DNA from: CAVSWT01 sp963731745
GTDB lineage: Bacteria; Bacteroidota; Ignavibacteria; Ignavibacteriales; Ignavibacteriaceae
NCBI GenBank assembly: GCA_963731745.1
Contig: CAVSWT010000008.1
Coordinates: forward strand, 62,001-126,000
Length of the DNA stretch: 64,000 nucleotides
Direction: 5' to 3'
Shown: one piece after another, positions 1 through 8,566 of the stretch
Layout of the letters: each line of letters starts with the position of its first letter
How positions within the stretch are numbered: the first letter of the stretch is position 1
Program-made: the position numbers and the translations under genes
Notes under the pieces: generated by a model
The model's input: the letters and a program-made list of their open reading frames with translations, nothing else
Told to the model about the DNA's origin: nothing
The model's database searches: none

Positions 1-2
1 CG

Positions 3-146
3 ATTGTTGTTAATTTATTTTTCCTACCGGGAAGAACAACACAAAGCGAAAGAGAAAGCATTATCCAAAGTTCAGGTCAACAGCGGTCAGTGCCTCAATC
101 TCAAAGTTTACCTCCACAGACACAAACACCCGCTCCAACTGAATAA
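3..146 (+). CDS. C-terminal end of an unidentified protein (partial)
   Basis: An open frame enters from the left edge and ends with TAA at 144-146. The visible 47 residues start hydrophobic and then become rich in Gln, Ser, Pro and Thr (PPQTQTPAPTE at the end), which looks like a short membrane or anchor segment followed by a disordered tail. The frame is followed directly by a strong hairpin terminator, which supports it as a real gene end. Too little is present to name a family. Confidence 0.5.
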   Translation: MVVNLFFLPGRTTQSERESIIQSSGQQRSVPQSQSLPPQTQTPAPTE

Positions 147-154
147 TAATTTAT

Positions 155-181
155 AGCCCCGAAAATAAAATTTTTGGGGCT
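155..181. terminator. Bidirectional terminator
   Basis: AGCCCC at 155-160 pairs with GGGGCT at 176-181, extended by an A/T stem (AAAA with TTTT). A/T-rich runs lie on both sides of the loop. It sits between the end of the plus-strand partial gene and the end of the convergent DacB-like gene, so it can serve both. Confidence 0.75.
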
Positions 182-185
182 TCAA

Positions 186-1442
186 TTAATTCCATTCAGC
201 AAGTATTTCAATTATTTCATCCTGAATATTTCTATAAAAATTACTTCCCCTTTTATCAAATTCTATTAATATACTTAAAACTAAATCTTCATCGCCTTTA
301 GTAGTTAAATACCCGGATACAGAAGAAACACCATTTAACGTTCCGGTTTTACCGTGAAAGTTATTTTCAGCATAAGTACCATTTAATCTATGATGAAGCG
401 TACCGTCAACCCCGGCTATGCTTAACGAATTATAATAATCTTCATAGTTCGGCAAATCGAAATACATTTTTTCCAGCACGCCGGTTATTGCTCCTGGTGT
501 TATTTGATTAAACCTTGAAATACCTGACCCGTCAACTACAGCAGTGCCTTTAGCAAAAATATTATTATCAGATATAAAGTTTAATACTGCCTGCGTAGAA
601 TAAAAAGAATTGCCTTGTGTTTTGCTGACTTCAGCACCAATTGTTTTAAATAAACATTCAGCTAAAAAATTATCGCTGTGTTTATTTATTAAAGCTATCA
701 AATCCCTTAACAAAATTTTTGATTCGCAAAGCTCGGTAACCTTTTCTGGAGTTATCCCTTTAACGGCAGAGCCCTTAACCGAAATTCCATTTTCAATCAA
801 TTTACTTCTAAGCAATTGCGCAACATGCAAAGGAGGATTTGAAATATCAATTGTATAATACCGCAATCTTCTTCTGATTTTTCTTCGAACAGTAATTTTA
901 TTTCTATCGATGACCATTGCAGAAATTGGAGGAAGATTTACATTTGCTACTTCATCTTTAATCCAATCATCTCTTGAATATATTTCATCAAAATATGAAT
1001 CATCGCCCACAATATTTCCCTCAACGTCTGTTATGCCTAACTGCTTTAATTTTATAACCATAGTATCAAGATCGTAGTGGGTAAAAGTTGAATTGCCGTA
1101 ACCTTTGATATACAAATTTCCAGCAACTCTGCCATTTTGAATATTATTTTTTTCAATTAGAATTTTTGTAGAGAGTTCAAAATCACCACCTAGATATGAT
1201 AATGCAGCTGCCGTAGTGAATAATTTTGTATTTGAAGCCGGAATCATTGAAGCCTCCGGATGAAGCTTAAAAACAGTATCCTGTGTAAGAGGATTATAAA
1301 TCAGCATTCCTACTTTACAGCCTCGGGGTAAACCTTTTAAGGCATCATTTATTTTTCTTTGAATTGCTTCTAAGCTTTTTGCAAATAGAGCATTCTGAAG
1401 AACTAGAAAAGTTATAAATAAAAATTTCATTGCATTTTTCAT
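186..1442 (-). CDS. dacB: D-alanyl-D-alanine carboxypeptidase/endopeptidase, PBP4 type (peptidase S13)
   Basis: A periplasmic penicillin-binding protein that trims or cleaves peptide cross-links in peptidoglycan. The 418 residues begin with a signal peptide (about 1-21). The three active-site motifs of the serine penicillin-binding fold are visible: SNTK at residues 70-73 (nucleophilic Ser70, Lys73), SDN at 256-258 and KTG at 365-367. The long insertion between the first two motifs is typical of the S13 (PBP4/DacB) family rather than of DacA-type enzymes. An ATG four codons downstream could also be the start. It is monocistronic, divergent from the LOG-family gene, and ends at a shared terminator. 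Confidence 0.92.
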   Translation of the reverse strand: MKNAMKFLFITFLVLQNALFAKSLEAIQRKINDALKGLPRGCKVGMLIYNPLTQDTVFKLHPEASMIPASNTKLFTTAAALSYLGGDFELSTKILIEKNNIQNGRVAGNLYIKGYGNSTFTHYDLDTMVIKLKQLGITDVEGNIVGDDSYFDEIYSRDDWIKDEVANVNLPPISAMVIDRNKITVRRKIRRRLRYYTIDISNPPLHVAQLLRSKLIENGISVKGSAVKGITPEKVTELCESKILLRDLIALINKHSDNFLAECLFKTIGAEVSKTQGNSFYSTQAVLNFISDNNIFAKGTAVVDGSGISRFNQITPGAITGVLEKMYFDLPNYEDYYNSLSIAGVDGTLHHRLNGTYAENNFHGKTGTLNGVSSVSGYLTTKGDEDLVLSILIEFDKRGSNFYRNIQDEIIEILAEWN

Positions 1443-1647
1443 AAGGATTCAATTAAAATATTTTTATCGTTTGCTTTATTAATAGAAATTAGTGCTTTAT
1501 TTTAATCATATTAAATTATAATTTTTGAAAAATTAGTTCGAAATATAAAATATTAACGGATAAATAAAATACTTCAATTGTCACCTTCCATCATCAATCA
1601 ACTTGTAATAACTTTCCTGAAAAATTCAGGATCAAACGAAAGGCAAA

Positions 1648-2508
1648 ATGGCTAACAAAAAAACTCCTCTAAAAGCATATGAAAATTTAAATTTTCTAAA
1701 TTCATCTGACGCAAGAATAATTAGAATATTATCTGAATTCGTTGAACCGAAGTCAAAATTTCGACGCCACAAAATTGTGGATACAATAGTATTTTTTGGC
1801 TCTGCAAGATTGAAATCCAAAAGAGATTCTCTTAAGGAACTGAACAAATTTAAAACTATAAATCCCAAAACCACCCCCTCGCTTGCTGAAGAATTGAGAG
1901 TTGCACAGCATGCCGTTAAAATGTCAAAGTACTATGAAGATGCGGTAGAATTATCAAAAAGATTAACCGAATGGTCATTAGGTTTAACAACGAAGGCCAA
2001 CAGATTCACGATTTGCACCGGTGGAGGCCCTGGAATAATGGAAGCAGCTAATAAAGGAGCAAAACTTGCAGGAGGTTATTCCATTGGTTTAAATATAAGC
2101 ATTCCGTTTGAGCAATTTGTAAATAGATATGTTTCGAAAGAATTAAGCTTTGAATTTCATTACTTTTTTATGCGAAAATTTTGGTTCGCATATTTAGCAA
2201 AAGCATTAATAGTTTTTCCAGGCGGATTTGGAACAATGGATGAGTTTTTTGAAATTCTAACTTTAGTTCAAACAGAAAAAATAAAGAAAAAGCTTTTATT
2301 AGTTGTGTATGATGAAAAGTATTGGAAAAGCATTATAAATTTTGACGGCTTAATTGAAAATGGTGTTGTCAGCAAATCAGATATGAATAATATTTCATTT
2401 TGCAATTCGGTTGACGCTGCTTTTAAATTAATTACAAATCACTTCGAAAAATATTATTCGAAAGAAAAAGAAAATTTAACGGGTGAGCCTAAAATAGAAT
2501 TGAAGTAA
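1648..2508 (+). CDS. TIGR00730-type LOG family protein (nucleotide 5'-monophosphate phosphoribohydrolase)
   Basis: A Rossmann-fold protein of the LOG / lysine-decarboxylase-like family, whose characterised members hydrolyse nucleoside or cytokinin 5'-monophosphates to the free base and ribose 5-phosphate. The signature loops are visible: GGGPGIMEA at residues 125-133 and PGGFGTMDE at 191-199, the latter being the PGGxGTxxE motif that holds the catalytic Glu. At 286 residues it is longer than the roughly 190-residue short forms. The extra residues are an N-terminal region of about 80 residues seen in long bacterial forms. The start is supported by a GAAAGG-type ribosome site just upstream. The natural substrate cannot be read from the sequence. 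Confidence 0.85.
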   Translation: MANKKTPLKAYENLNFLNSSDARIIRILSEFVEPKSKFRRHKIVDTIVFFGSARLKSKRDSLKELNKFKTINPKTTPSLAEELRVAQHAVKMSKYYEDAVELSKRLTEWSLGLTTKANRFTICTGGGPGIMEAANKGAKLAGGYSIGLNISIPFEQFVNRYVSKELSFEFHYFFMRKFWFAYLAKALIVFPGGFGTMDEFFEILTLVQTEKIKKKLLLVVYDEKYWKSIINFDGLIENGVVSKSDMNNISFCNSVDAAFKLITNHFEKYYSKEKENLTGEPKIELK

Positions 2509-2514
2509 ATAAAA

Positions 2515-2536
2515 AAGCCCCTAAAATTAGGGGCTT
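2515..2536. terminator. Bidirectional terminator
   Basis: A perfect 9-bp stem pairs AAGCCCCTA (2515-2523) with TAGGGGCTT (2528-2536) around a 4-nt loop. A-rich sequence lies on the left and a short T/A tract on the right. It separates the convergent LOG-family gene and rpsU. Confidence 0.8.
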
Positions 2537-2541
2537 AAAGC

Positions 2542-2733
2542 TTATTCAAAATTATCTATACGATGTGCACGTCTGGCAGCTTTCATCTTTTCCATTCTCT
2601 TTTTTATAGATGGCTTAACGAAGAAAGTTCTCTTCTTATATTCTTTAAGAACACCTGATCGTTCGTATTTTTTCTTAAATCTTTTAAGGGCTTTATCTAT
2701 AGATTCATTATCGCCTAATGTGATACCAACCAA
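2542..2733 (-). CDS. rpsU: 30S ribosomal protein S21
   Basis: The 63-residue basic protein has the S21 pattern, with an N-terminal VGITLGDNESIDKALKRF segment followed by a long Lys/Arg-rich helix. It is a small-subunit protein that helps the 30S particle in initiation. The start codon appears to be TTG at 2733, preceded by GAGGTG at a suitable distance. No ATG is available in the right place, and the family alignment begins exactly here. It lies just downstream of a zinc-ribbon protein gene in the same direction (31-bp gap). Confidence 0.95.
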   Translation of the reverse strand: MVGITLGDNESIDKALKRFKKKYERSGVLKEYKKRTFFVKPSIKKRMEKMKAARRAHRIDNFE

Positions 2734-2764
2734 ATTATTTCACCTCGCTTTATTGGTTTTAATT

Positions 2765-3142
2765 TTAAGATATTGCTTCAATTAATTTTTTACTACCTAA
2801 TTTTTGAAATTCCACTGAGATTGAGCTTACGCCATTTGATAAAACTTCTTTAGAAACTACTTTACCAAAATCATCCCAATTTTCATGATAAATTGCTTCT
2901 CCAACAGTAAAAGATTTTTTAGGTGAATAGACTGTACAATCTTGATTTTCTATACCTTCTAAAGATGGCTTTTTCTCTTTAACATCTTCAGCTAGATTTA
3001 TAACCATCGTTTGCTTACATTTTTTGCATTTTGCCCATCTTTTGTTTTCTCCTTCAAGAGCAACTACTTCCCCAGCTAATTCCATTTTTTGCATTGAATT
3101 ACAAACGCTGCAAAATGCTTCAATGTTTTTTATTCTTGCCAT
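2765..3142 (-). CDS. Zinc-ribbon protein of unknown function
   Basis: The 125-residue protein has two CxxC pairs (Cys11/Cys14 and Cys39/Cys42) that should form a zinc ribbon. A C-terminal domain (about 72-125) contains VGEAIYHENWDDFGKVV, which resembles the small beta-barrel found in CarD/Tudor-like transcription factors, where a GxxIxHxxxGxG pattern recurs. That resemblance is my reading of the pattern, not a confirmed match. A nucleic-acid or ribosome-associated role is plausible because rpsU lies directly downstream. No more specific function can be given. Confidence 0.7.
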   Translation of the reverse strand: MARIKNIEAFCSVCNSMQKMELAGEVVALEGENKRWAKCKKCKQTMVINLAEDVKEKKPSLEGIENQDCTVYSPKKSFTVGEAIYHENWDDFGKVVSKEVLSNGVSSISVEFQKLGSKKLIEAIS

Positions 3143-3221
3143 GAACTTATCCTACCTTTCGGAAAAACTGACTTTAAATATACCAAACTCATTAAGTATT
3201 CGCAAGTATGATAGTTTGATG

Positions 3222-3680
3222 CTAAACCTCTTTTTCAGAAGGAGTTGTGACTAAAACAGGTTTCTTAGAAAAGCGGATTACTTTTTCAGCAACACTGCCT
3301 AACAATGTATGTAGAACTCCTGTTCGTCCGTGTGTAGCAATTACTATTAAATCTATATTATTTTCTTTACTGTAATTAATTATTTCTTCGTAATCAATTC
3401 CTTTTCTAATAACCGGCTTAATTTCCACATCTTTTCCACTGCGGATTTTTACAACTGACTCTTCAAGTGATTTTTTGGCGTAATCTTCAATAGATTTTTT
3501 TATTTTGTCGGCTGATAAATCCAATGATCTGATAGCTAATATGGGAGGTGTTTTTTCAAGAATGTGAACAAGGTGGATTACCGCTCCGTATTGAATTGCC
3601 AAATCCACAGCATAATTTCCAGCTGTTAGAGATAAATTACTAAAGTCAGTTGGGAGAAGAATATTTTTAATTTGAAACAT
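3222..3680 (-). CDS. Universal stress protein, UspA family
   Basis: A single-domain (152 aa) alpha/beta protein of the Usp family. Asp12 in the first strand (LPTDFS) and the C-terminal loop ATHGRTGVLHTLLGS (residues 115-129) match the ATP-binding GxxGx9GS signature, with Ala in place of the first Gly, which is common. The ATP-binding subclass is therefore likely. Such proteins are cytoplasmic and accumulate in stress or growth arrest, but the precise role varies. It is flanked by the M14 peptidase upstream and the zinc-ribbon gene downstream, both on the same strand. Confidence 0.92.
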   Translation of the reverse strand: MFQIKNILLPTDFSNLSLTAGNYAVDLAIQYGAVIHLVHILEKTPPILAIRSLDLSADKIKKSIEDYAKKSLEESVVKIRSGKDVEIKPVIRKGIDYEEIINYSKENNIDLIVIATHGRTGVLHTLLGSVAEKVIRFSKKPVLVTTPSEKEV

Positions 3681-3767
3681 TTTTGCCTCTAAAAATATAA
3701 TTAATTACGACAATTTTCAGGGAAGGAATTAAATGTAATATTACAATTTAAAATTCAAACAATAAAA

Positions 3768-5234
3768 TTAATAGATTAAAGCATTTTTTATTTCGCCTGT
3801 CGCGTGCTGCATATTGTAAACAAATCCATTAATTACTACATACCTAACAATATTTTTTTTCCTAATTATAAAATTTGGATTGCTCCCTAATTTAATTTCC
3901 TCAGGATTTAACTCATGATTTTTTGTTAAAATGTTTATTGGAAGTTTAGTAAATCTATCAGTAAAATTTATGCTAGAATCCAATTTAATATTTGTGAACC
4001 CTTGTTGATATAAATTATTAAAATCAAGCTTTTCAACTTCTTCTAATGATGATAAAACTTCCGGATAAGTTTTACCAATTTCAATTTCACATCCCTTCAA
4101 ATCATAATCTTCATACCCAAAAAAGACAGATAAATCACCAATGTCTTCAATTGCAGATCGTATAAAGAAATCTTTTGCGCTATCAGTGTTAATTTCAGAA
4201 TGATTTATTCCTACATCGATTAGATATTCGTGATCGGCATTTTTATACTTTAAATTTCTAAGTAAAACATCCATTAAATTAGTTTCATTAAAAGGAATAT
4301 CCTCATAAACAGAATCATCTACGTTTTTGTAAGTATCTTCAATTATGCTTCTAAAAGCAGAAAGCATTGTGATAAAATTCAGCTTCCGGATGTACTGTTT
4401 CTCAATATCATCTTTCCATCCGCCTGATTCAATTAATATTGTACTTGTTCCCCAGCGTTGGAAATTATCTCCAAATGCTCTTGGTTCAAAATCATCATTG
4501 TATTTTGCCATGTGTCCCGGAATTATTCCCGACAATATTTCATACAGTTCACCGATTAATTTTATTGCATTATCTCTAACCGGATTAACCGTTTTTTCAT
4601 AGTCAGTTGCCGGAGCTAAAAATGAAAGAGTCGCTGATTTAAAACTATTCCCTGCTGTGTAATGAGTGCTTTGGTCATGTAGGTTAAATCCAAAATCAGC
4701 TTTAATATCTTCAAAGGTTTTTCTTAATAGAATTCCTTCTGGTGTTTGCTGTCTTACCGCATCCCGGTTTATATCAATCTCAAAAGTATTTCTGCGGTGA
4801 AATACTTCAGCTCCATCCGGATTAACCATCGGCATTACATAAACAGTAGCCTTGTTAAATAAGCTATCTCTAAAAGCATTATAATGATCATTTGCAATTA
4901 AGAAATTGAATATATCAAACAATGCCATTGTGGCTGTTGATTCATCACCATGCATTTGCGACCAAAGGAATATTTTTTTGTCTCCATGTCCGATTTTTAA
5001 TAAGTAAATATCTCTGCCTTCTGCCGAGGTTCCTGCTTTATTAACCTCAAAATTATTTTTATCTTTTAAACGTTCTATTAATGGAATGATATCCGAATTT
5101 TTAAATCTTTTATGATTTATGGTTTGCTCACGATAGTTTGCATAATCGTGATAAAGACTGTTTGCAAAATCAGAACCTTGTGCCATAATATTTCCGGTAA
5201 TTATTAATAGAAATAGTAAAAGTTTTTTGTGCAT
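3768..5234 (-). CDS. Secreted M14-family zinc carboxypeptidase
   Basis: An exported metallocarboxypeptidase (488 aa) with a signal peptide at 1-18. The M14 zinc ligands are visible as HGDE (His95, Glu98) and His186 in FNLHDQ. DINRD (Asn155, Arg157) fits the substrate-carboxylate site, and Glu269 in LIESGG is the likely catalytic base. The domain covers about residues 30-320. The C-terminal 160 residues show no familiar domain and no type IX sorting signal, so the protein is probably periplasmic or a lipid-free export product. It likely acts in peptide scavenging, but the substrate preference cannot be read. Confidence 0.87.
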   Translation of the reverse strand: MHKKLLLFLLIITGNIMAQGSDFANSLYHDYANYREQTINHKRFKNSDIIPLIERLKDKNNFEVNKAGTSAEGRDIYLLKIGHGDKKIFLWSQMHGDESTATMALFDIFNFLIANDHYNAFRDSLFNKATVYVMPMVNPDGAEVFHRRNTFEIDINRDAVRQQTPEGILLRKTFEDIKADFGFNLHDQSTHYTAGNSFKSATLSFLAPATDYEKTVNPVRDNAIKLIGELYEILSGIIPGHMAKYNDDFEPRAFGDNFQRWGTSTILIESGGWKDDIEKQYIRKLNFITMLSAFRSIIEDTYKNVDDSVYEDIPFNETNLMDVLLRNLKYKNADHEYLIDVGINHSEINTDSAKDFFIRSAIEDIGDLSVFFGYEDYDLKGCEIEIGKTYPEVLSSLEEVEKLDFNNLYQQGFTNIKLDSSINFTDRFTKLPINILTKNHELNPEEIKLGSNPNFIIRKKNIVRYVVINGFVYNMQHATGEIKNALIY

Positions 5235-5319
5235 TTATTTTTCCGAGATTTTTGCCAAAATTATTTTTAGAAAAAATTTTTTGTTTCGATTAACTTAAGA
5301 AAAGAATAGGACTTTATAA

Positions 5320-5859
5320 ATGAGTACTTCAAAATTAAAAATTGATTCTGCCATTCCCAACTTTAGTCTTAAAAGCGTTGACGGTAAAAATTATAATCTA
5401 GATTCATTTAAGGATAAAAAAGGATTGATAATAATTTTCAGCTGTAACCATTGTCCATATGTACAAGCATATGAAGACCGAATAAAAAAAATTACGGAAG
5501 ATTATAAGGATGAAATTGCGCTTGCTGCAATAAATTCAAATGACGATTCCCAATATCCGGATGATTCATTTGAAGAAATGAAAAAAAGAGCCTCAGACAG
5601 AAATTTTAATTTCCCTTATTTAAGAGATGAAGATCAAATTGCGGCGTCTGATTTTGGTGCGAGTCATACCCCTGAAATTTTTCTTTTCAATGATAAAAGA
5701 AAATTAATATACCATGGCAAAATTGATGACAATTGGAAAGAACCGGATAAAGTTCAAAGTAATTATTTAAGAGATGCTTTAGATGAATTTCTTGCGAATA
5801 AGGAAATTTCAGTGCCGGAAACTTTTTCTATAGGCTGCACAATTAAATGGAAGAATTGA
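5320..5859 (+). CDS. Thioredoxin-fold thiol peroxidase-like protein (AhpC/TSA-Redoxin family)
   Basis: The 179-residue cytoplasmic protein has a thioredoxin fold with CNHCPYVQAYEDR at about 42-54. The CxxC pair is Cys42/Cys45, placed after the first strand as in redoxin-domain proteins annotated as thioredoxin family. A third Cys lies near the C-terminus (IGCTIKWK). This subfamily is common in Bacteroidota and its substrate is mostly unknown; disulfide reduction or peroxide handling is the family expectation. It is a single gene with its own hairpin terminator at 5885-5907. Confidence 0.85.
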   Translation: MSTSKLKIDSAIPNFSLKSVDGKNYNLDSFKDKKGLIIIFSCNHCPYVQAYEDRIKKITEDYKDEIALAAINSNDDSQYPDDSFEEMKKRASDRNFNFPYLRDEDQIAASDFGASHTPEIFLFNDKRKLIYHGKIDDNWKEPDKVQSNYLRDALDEFLANKEISVPETFSIGCTIKWKN

Positions 5860-5884
5860 GCAAGAATAAGAGATAAAAGATAAG

Positions 5885-5907
5885 CCCAATTTCTTAAAGA
5901 AATTGGG
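5885..5907. terminator. Hairpin terminator sharing a repeated palindrome
   Basis: CCCAATTTCTT (5885-5895) and AAGAAATTGGG (5897-5907) are perfect reverse complements. It lies between the plus-strand thioredoxin-like gene and the end of the minus-strand YeeE gene. A nearly identical palindrome recurs at 60950-60982, so this may be a dispersed hairpin element as well as a terminator. Confidence 0.6.
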
Positions 5908-5945
5908 TTAATAATTTAAAACATAAAACTAACTTAATTACCAAT

Positions 5946-6356
5946 TTAATGAGGTAATTTATCTCGAAATCGATTATATAAATATGCACCTAACACTGCA
6001 CCAATTAATGTAAATATCGCCGGATATGCGCCCGTTCCAATTTGCGCAAAAATAGGTCCTGGACAAGCACCGGTAATTGCCCATCCAATTCCGAATAAAA
6101 TTCCGCCAATAATAAATCCTTTATTAAATTCTTTACCTTCAAAAATCATCTCTTCCTCATTTAAGGATTTAATCTTTAATCTCTTCAATATTTGAATTGA
6201 AATAATTCCAACTATAATAGCGGAGCCAATTATTAAATACATATAAGGTTCTTCAAACAAGAACATTTTATGAATTCTAAACCAGCTTATTACTTCAGAT
6301 TTGGTTAGAATGATTCCGAAAATAGTTCCCGGAATAACAAACATTAAATTTTTCAT
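5946..6356 (-). CDS. YeeE/YedE-type membrane protein, half-length (DUF6691-like)
   Basis: A four-helix inner-membrane protein of 136 aa with the conserved loop GACPGPIFAQIG (about residues 96-107), whose Cys sits in the membrane path. Paired with the next gene it forms a split version of the YeeE/YedE thiosulfate/sulfur-compound permease family. It ends the operon with metZ, osmC and the other half, 16 bp downstream of its partner. The role is inferred as uptake or movement of a reduced sulfur species. Confidence 0.85.
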   Translation of the reverse strand: MKNLMFVIPGTIFGIILTKSEVISWFRIHKMFLFEEPYMYLIIGSAIIVGIISIQILKRLKIKSLNEEEMIFEGKEFNKGFIIGGILFGIGWAITGACPGPIFAQIGTGAYPAIFTLIGAVLGAYLYNRFRDKLPH

Positions 6357-6372
6357 TTATTAATTTATCTTT

Positions 6373-6846
6373 CTAAAAATAGTATGATGCAAATGTAAAA
6401 ATTAAACCGCCGATGAAAAATGAAATTGTAGCTTTCAAGCTTGAAGATTGCAACAATGACAATCCAGTAATCGAATGCCCTGAAGTGCAACCATTTGCAT
6501 ATCGCGTCCCAAATCCTACAAGTATTCCCCCAATAAATAATTTTATATATCCCGAAAAACTATAATACATATCCGGCAAAAATTTTTCAGGATGATCGGA
6601 TAAAAAATTTGTTGTGATGAATGCACCTATTACTATCCCGATAACAAAATAAAATTTCCAGCTGTTTTCTTCCCAATTGTATTTGAATGTTTTAATTTTT
6701 TCCTTTGGTAAAACTAGTGTGCATATATGCACCAGCGCAGAAGAAATTCCGAACATTTTATTTCCAATAATCAAAGTAAGAGGTACAAATAATCCGATCA
6801 ATGGGCCGGCAATGTACCAGTTCCAATTCCCGAAAATTAATCCCAT
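6373..6846 (-). CDS. YeeE/YedE family sulfur-compound transporter, half-length
   Basis: A 157-residue inner-membrane protein with about four helices and the family motif RYANGCTSGHSITGLS (about 112-127). The conserved Cys and GxSxxG loop match the YeeE/YedE permeases, for which thiosulfate uptake has been shown in some members. It is co-transcribed with the second half (5946-6356) and follows the OsmC gene by 16 bp. With a sulfhydrylase upstream, the operon looks like sulfur acquisition. Confidence 0.87.
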   Translation of the reverse strand: MGLIFGNWNWYIAGPLIGLFVPLTLIIGNKMFGISSALVHICTLVLPKEKIKTFKYNWEENSWKFYFVIGIVIGAFITTNFLSDHPEKFLPDMYYSFSGYIKLFIGGILVGFGTRYANGCTSGHSITGLSLLQSSSLKATISFFIGGLIFTFASYYF

Positions 6847-6862
6847 TAAATTTACTCCATAT

Positions 6863-7279
6863 TTATTTTTCTATCGTGAATGAATAATCAATCTTTGCAG
6901 TTTTATTTAAGATAGCGGTTACCGAACAATATTTTTCCATCGAAAGTTCAATTGCGTGTTTAATTTTTTTATCCTCAAGTTCACCTTTAAAAAGGTAATG
7001 AACATTAATGGATTTAAATATTGAAGGTATTTCGTTTTCCAACCTCTCAGCATTCACCGTAATTTTTAACTCATCAATTTTTTGCTTTTGTTTTTTAAGT
7101 ATTGAAACAACATCCATTGCCGTACATCCTCCGAGGCCCATAAGTAATAATTCCATCGGCCGTGCACCTGCATTTTGACCGCCTATTGATGGAGCTCCGT
7201 CAATATTAACTTCAACGCCTGCTGAACCAACTGCTTTAAAATGACAATTTTCATTAACTCTGTTTAATTCTACTTGCAT
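6863..7279 (-). CDS. OsmC/YhfA family protein
   Basis: The 138-residue protein matches the OsmC-like fold. GARPMELLLMGLGGCTAMDVVSIL (about 38-61) holds the first redox Cys at the start of the central helix, and a second Cys (MEKYCSVTAIL, about 118) corresponds to the other redox position. Family members reduce organic hydroperoxides or handle persulfides. The placement between a sulfhydrylase (11 bp upstream) and sulfur permeases suggests a role with sulfane sulfur or in protecting sulfur chemistry from oxidation, which is inference. Confidence 0.87.
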   Translation of the reverse strand: MQVELNRVNENCHFKAVGSAGVEVNIDGAPSIGGQNAGARPMELLLMGLGGCTAMDVVSILKKQKQKIDELKITVNAERLENEIPSIFKSINVHYLFKGELEDKKIKHAIELSMEKYCSVTAILNKTAKIDYSFTIEK

Positions 7280-7290
7280 ACAATTTATTT

Positions 7291-8478
7291 CTATTTTGAA
7301 TTTAATAATGCTTGATTTATATCCTCGATGATGTCATTTATATTTTCTAATCCGACTGAAACTCGAATTAACCCGGGAACAATTCCAACTCGCAATCTTT
7401 CTTCTTCAGTTAATTTGGAATGTGTTGTAGAGGCGGGATGAGTAATTGTTGTTCTAGTATCACCAAGATTTGCGGTTATTGAACAAAGCTTAATTGAATC
7501 AATAAATTTCATTGCTCTTTCAAGTCCGCCTTTTGGAACAAATGTTACAATGCCGCCTCCATGTTTCATTTGCTTTTTTGCTAATGAGAACTGAGGATGA
7601 GAGGGTAAATACGGATATTTGACATGTTCGATTTCAATATTCTTTTCTAAATCTTCGGCTAAAGTAAGCGCATTCTCGCAATGCTTTTCCATTCGTACAG
7701 GAAGAGTCTCTAAGCTCTTTGATAAAAGCCAGGCATTAAAAGGTGAAAGTGCAGGCCCGGTTTGCCGTGCAAAAAATCGAATTTCTTTTATCAAATCTTT
7801 TTTGCCCACAACTACTCCGCCTAAAACACGGCCCTGACCGTCAATAAATTTTGTAGCAGAATGTGTAACTAAATCGGCTCCAAAATCAATTGGGTTTTGT
7901 AAATAAGGAGTCGCAAAACAGTTATCAACATTTAAGATTAATTCTGTTCCATTTTTTGAATTATATTTATTTTTTAATTTACCAAGCCATTCAAGATCAA
8001 TTAACTCTAAACCAGGATTAGAAGGAGTTTCTACAAAAATCATTTTAGTATTTTGTTGAAGTGACTTTTCCCATCTTTCAGGATTAGAAGCATCTACATA
8101 GGTATGTGTTATTCCCCATTTGGGAAAAATCTTAGTTAATAATTGATGCGTTGATCCAAATAGTGAACGGCTTGCTAATACATGATCTCCGGACTTAAGC
8201 AAAGCTCCCATACTTGAAAACACAGCAGCCATTCCTGTTGCAAAAGCAAATCCATCTTCGACTTTTTCAAGCTGAACCATTTTATTAATAAATTCTGTTG
8301 TGTTTGGATTTGAAAACCTCGAGTAAATATTGCCTTCAATTTCATCTGCAAATAAGGCTCTTCCTTGTTCTGCATTTTCAAATACGAAACTGGAAGTTAA
8401 ATATAAAGGTGTTGAATGCTCTCTATTTTTAGATCTTTCGGTTTGAGTACGAATAGAGTTTGTTTCAAAGTTTTTCAT
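7291..8478 (-). CDS. metZ: O-succinyl/O-acetylhomoserine sulfhydrylase (Cys/Met metabolism PLP enzyme)
   Basis: A gamma-family PLP enzyme of 395 aa. Lys210 in VTHSATKFIDGQGRVLGG is the Schiff-base lysine, Asp185 (NVDNCFA) contacts the pyridine nitrogen, and YSRFSNPNT (52-60) is the conserved N-terminal signature. The length and the SRFSNPNT/GQGRVLGG wording fit MetZ-type sulfhydrylases, which make homocysteine from an activated homoserine and sulfide. Cystathionine gamma-synthase is the main alternative. It is first in the operon and is preceded by a Cys-rich leader ORF and attenuator, so it is probably induced when charged Cys-tRNA is scarce. Confidence 0.87.
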   Translation of the reverse strand: MKNFETNSIRTQTERSKNREHSTPLYLTSSFVFENAEQGRALFADEIEGNIYSRFSNPNTTEFINKMVQLEKVEDGFAFATGMAAVFSSMGALLKSGDHVLASRSLFGSTHQLLTKIFPKWGITHTYVDASNPERWEKSLQQNTKMIFVETPSNPGLELIDLEWLGKLKNKYNSKNGTELILNVDNCFATPYLQNPIDFGADLVTHSATKFIDGQGRVLGGVVVGKKDLIKEIRFFARQTGPALSPFNAWLLSKSLETLPVRMEKHCENALTLAEDLEKNIEIEHVKYPYLPSHPQFSLAKKQMKHGGGIVTFVPKGGLERAMKFIDSIKLCSITANLGDTRTTITHPASTTHSKLTEEERLRVGIVPGLIRVSVGLENINDIIEDINQALLNSK

Positions 8479-8510
8479 AGAGTTAATGTGCTTAATGAAT
8501 AAATAATAAA

Positions 8511-8534
8511 AAAGCCTTTCATGCGAAAGGCTTT
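8511..8534 (-). terminator. Attenuator terminator upstream of the sulfur operon
   Basis: Reading the minus strand, AAAGCCTTTC (8534-8525) pairs with GAAAGGCTTT (8520-8511) around a 4-nt loop, and a TTTTTTATTATTT tract follows. It lies 5' of metZ, not 3' of a gene, so it terminates the leader transcript. The upstream stretch GAAAGGTTTG (8566-8557) can pair instead with CAAAGCCTTTC of the terminator arm (one bulged G), giving a competing antiterminator. Confidence 0.85.
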
Positions 8535-8556
8535 GTAAAAATTAATTTTGTATCAG

Positions 8557-8566
8557 CAAACCTTTC
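8557..8566 (-). promoter_or_regulatory. Antiterminator strand of the metZ attenuator
   Basis: GAAAGGTTTG on the minus strand is complementary to the 5' arm of the terminator apart from one bulged G. Its first two bases overlap the TGA stop codon of the leader ORF. A ribosome that reaches the stop would cover it and let the terminator form. A ribosome stalled on the Cys codons would leave it free. This is the geometry of classical amino-acid attenuation. Confidence 0.7.
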
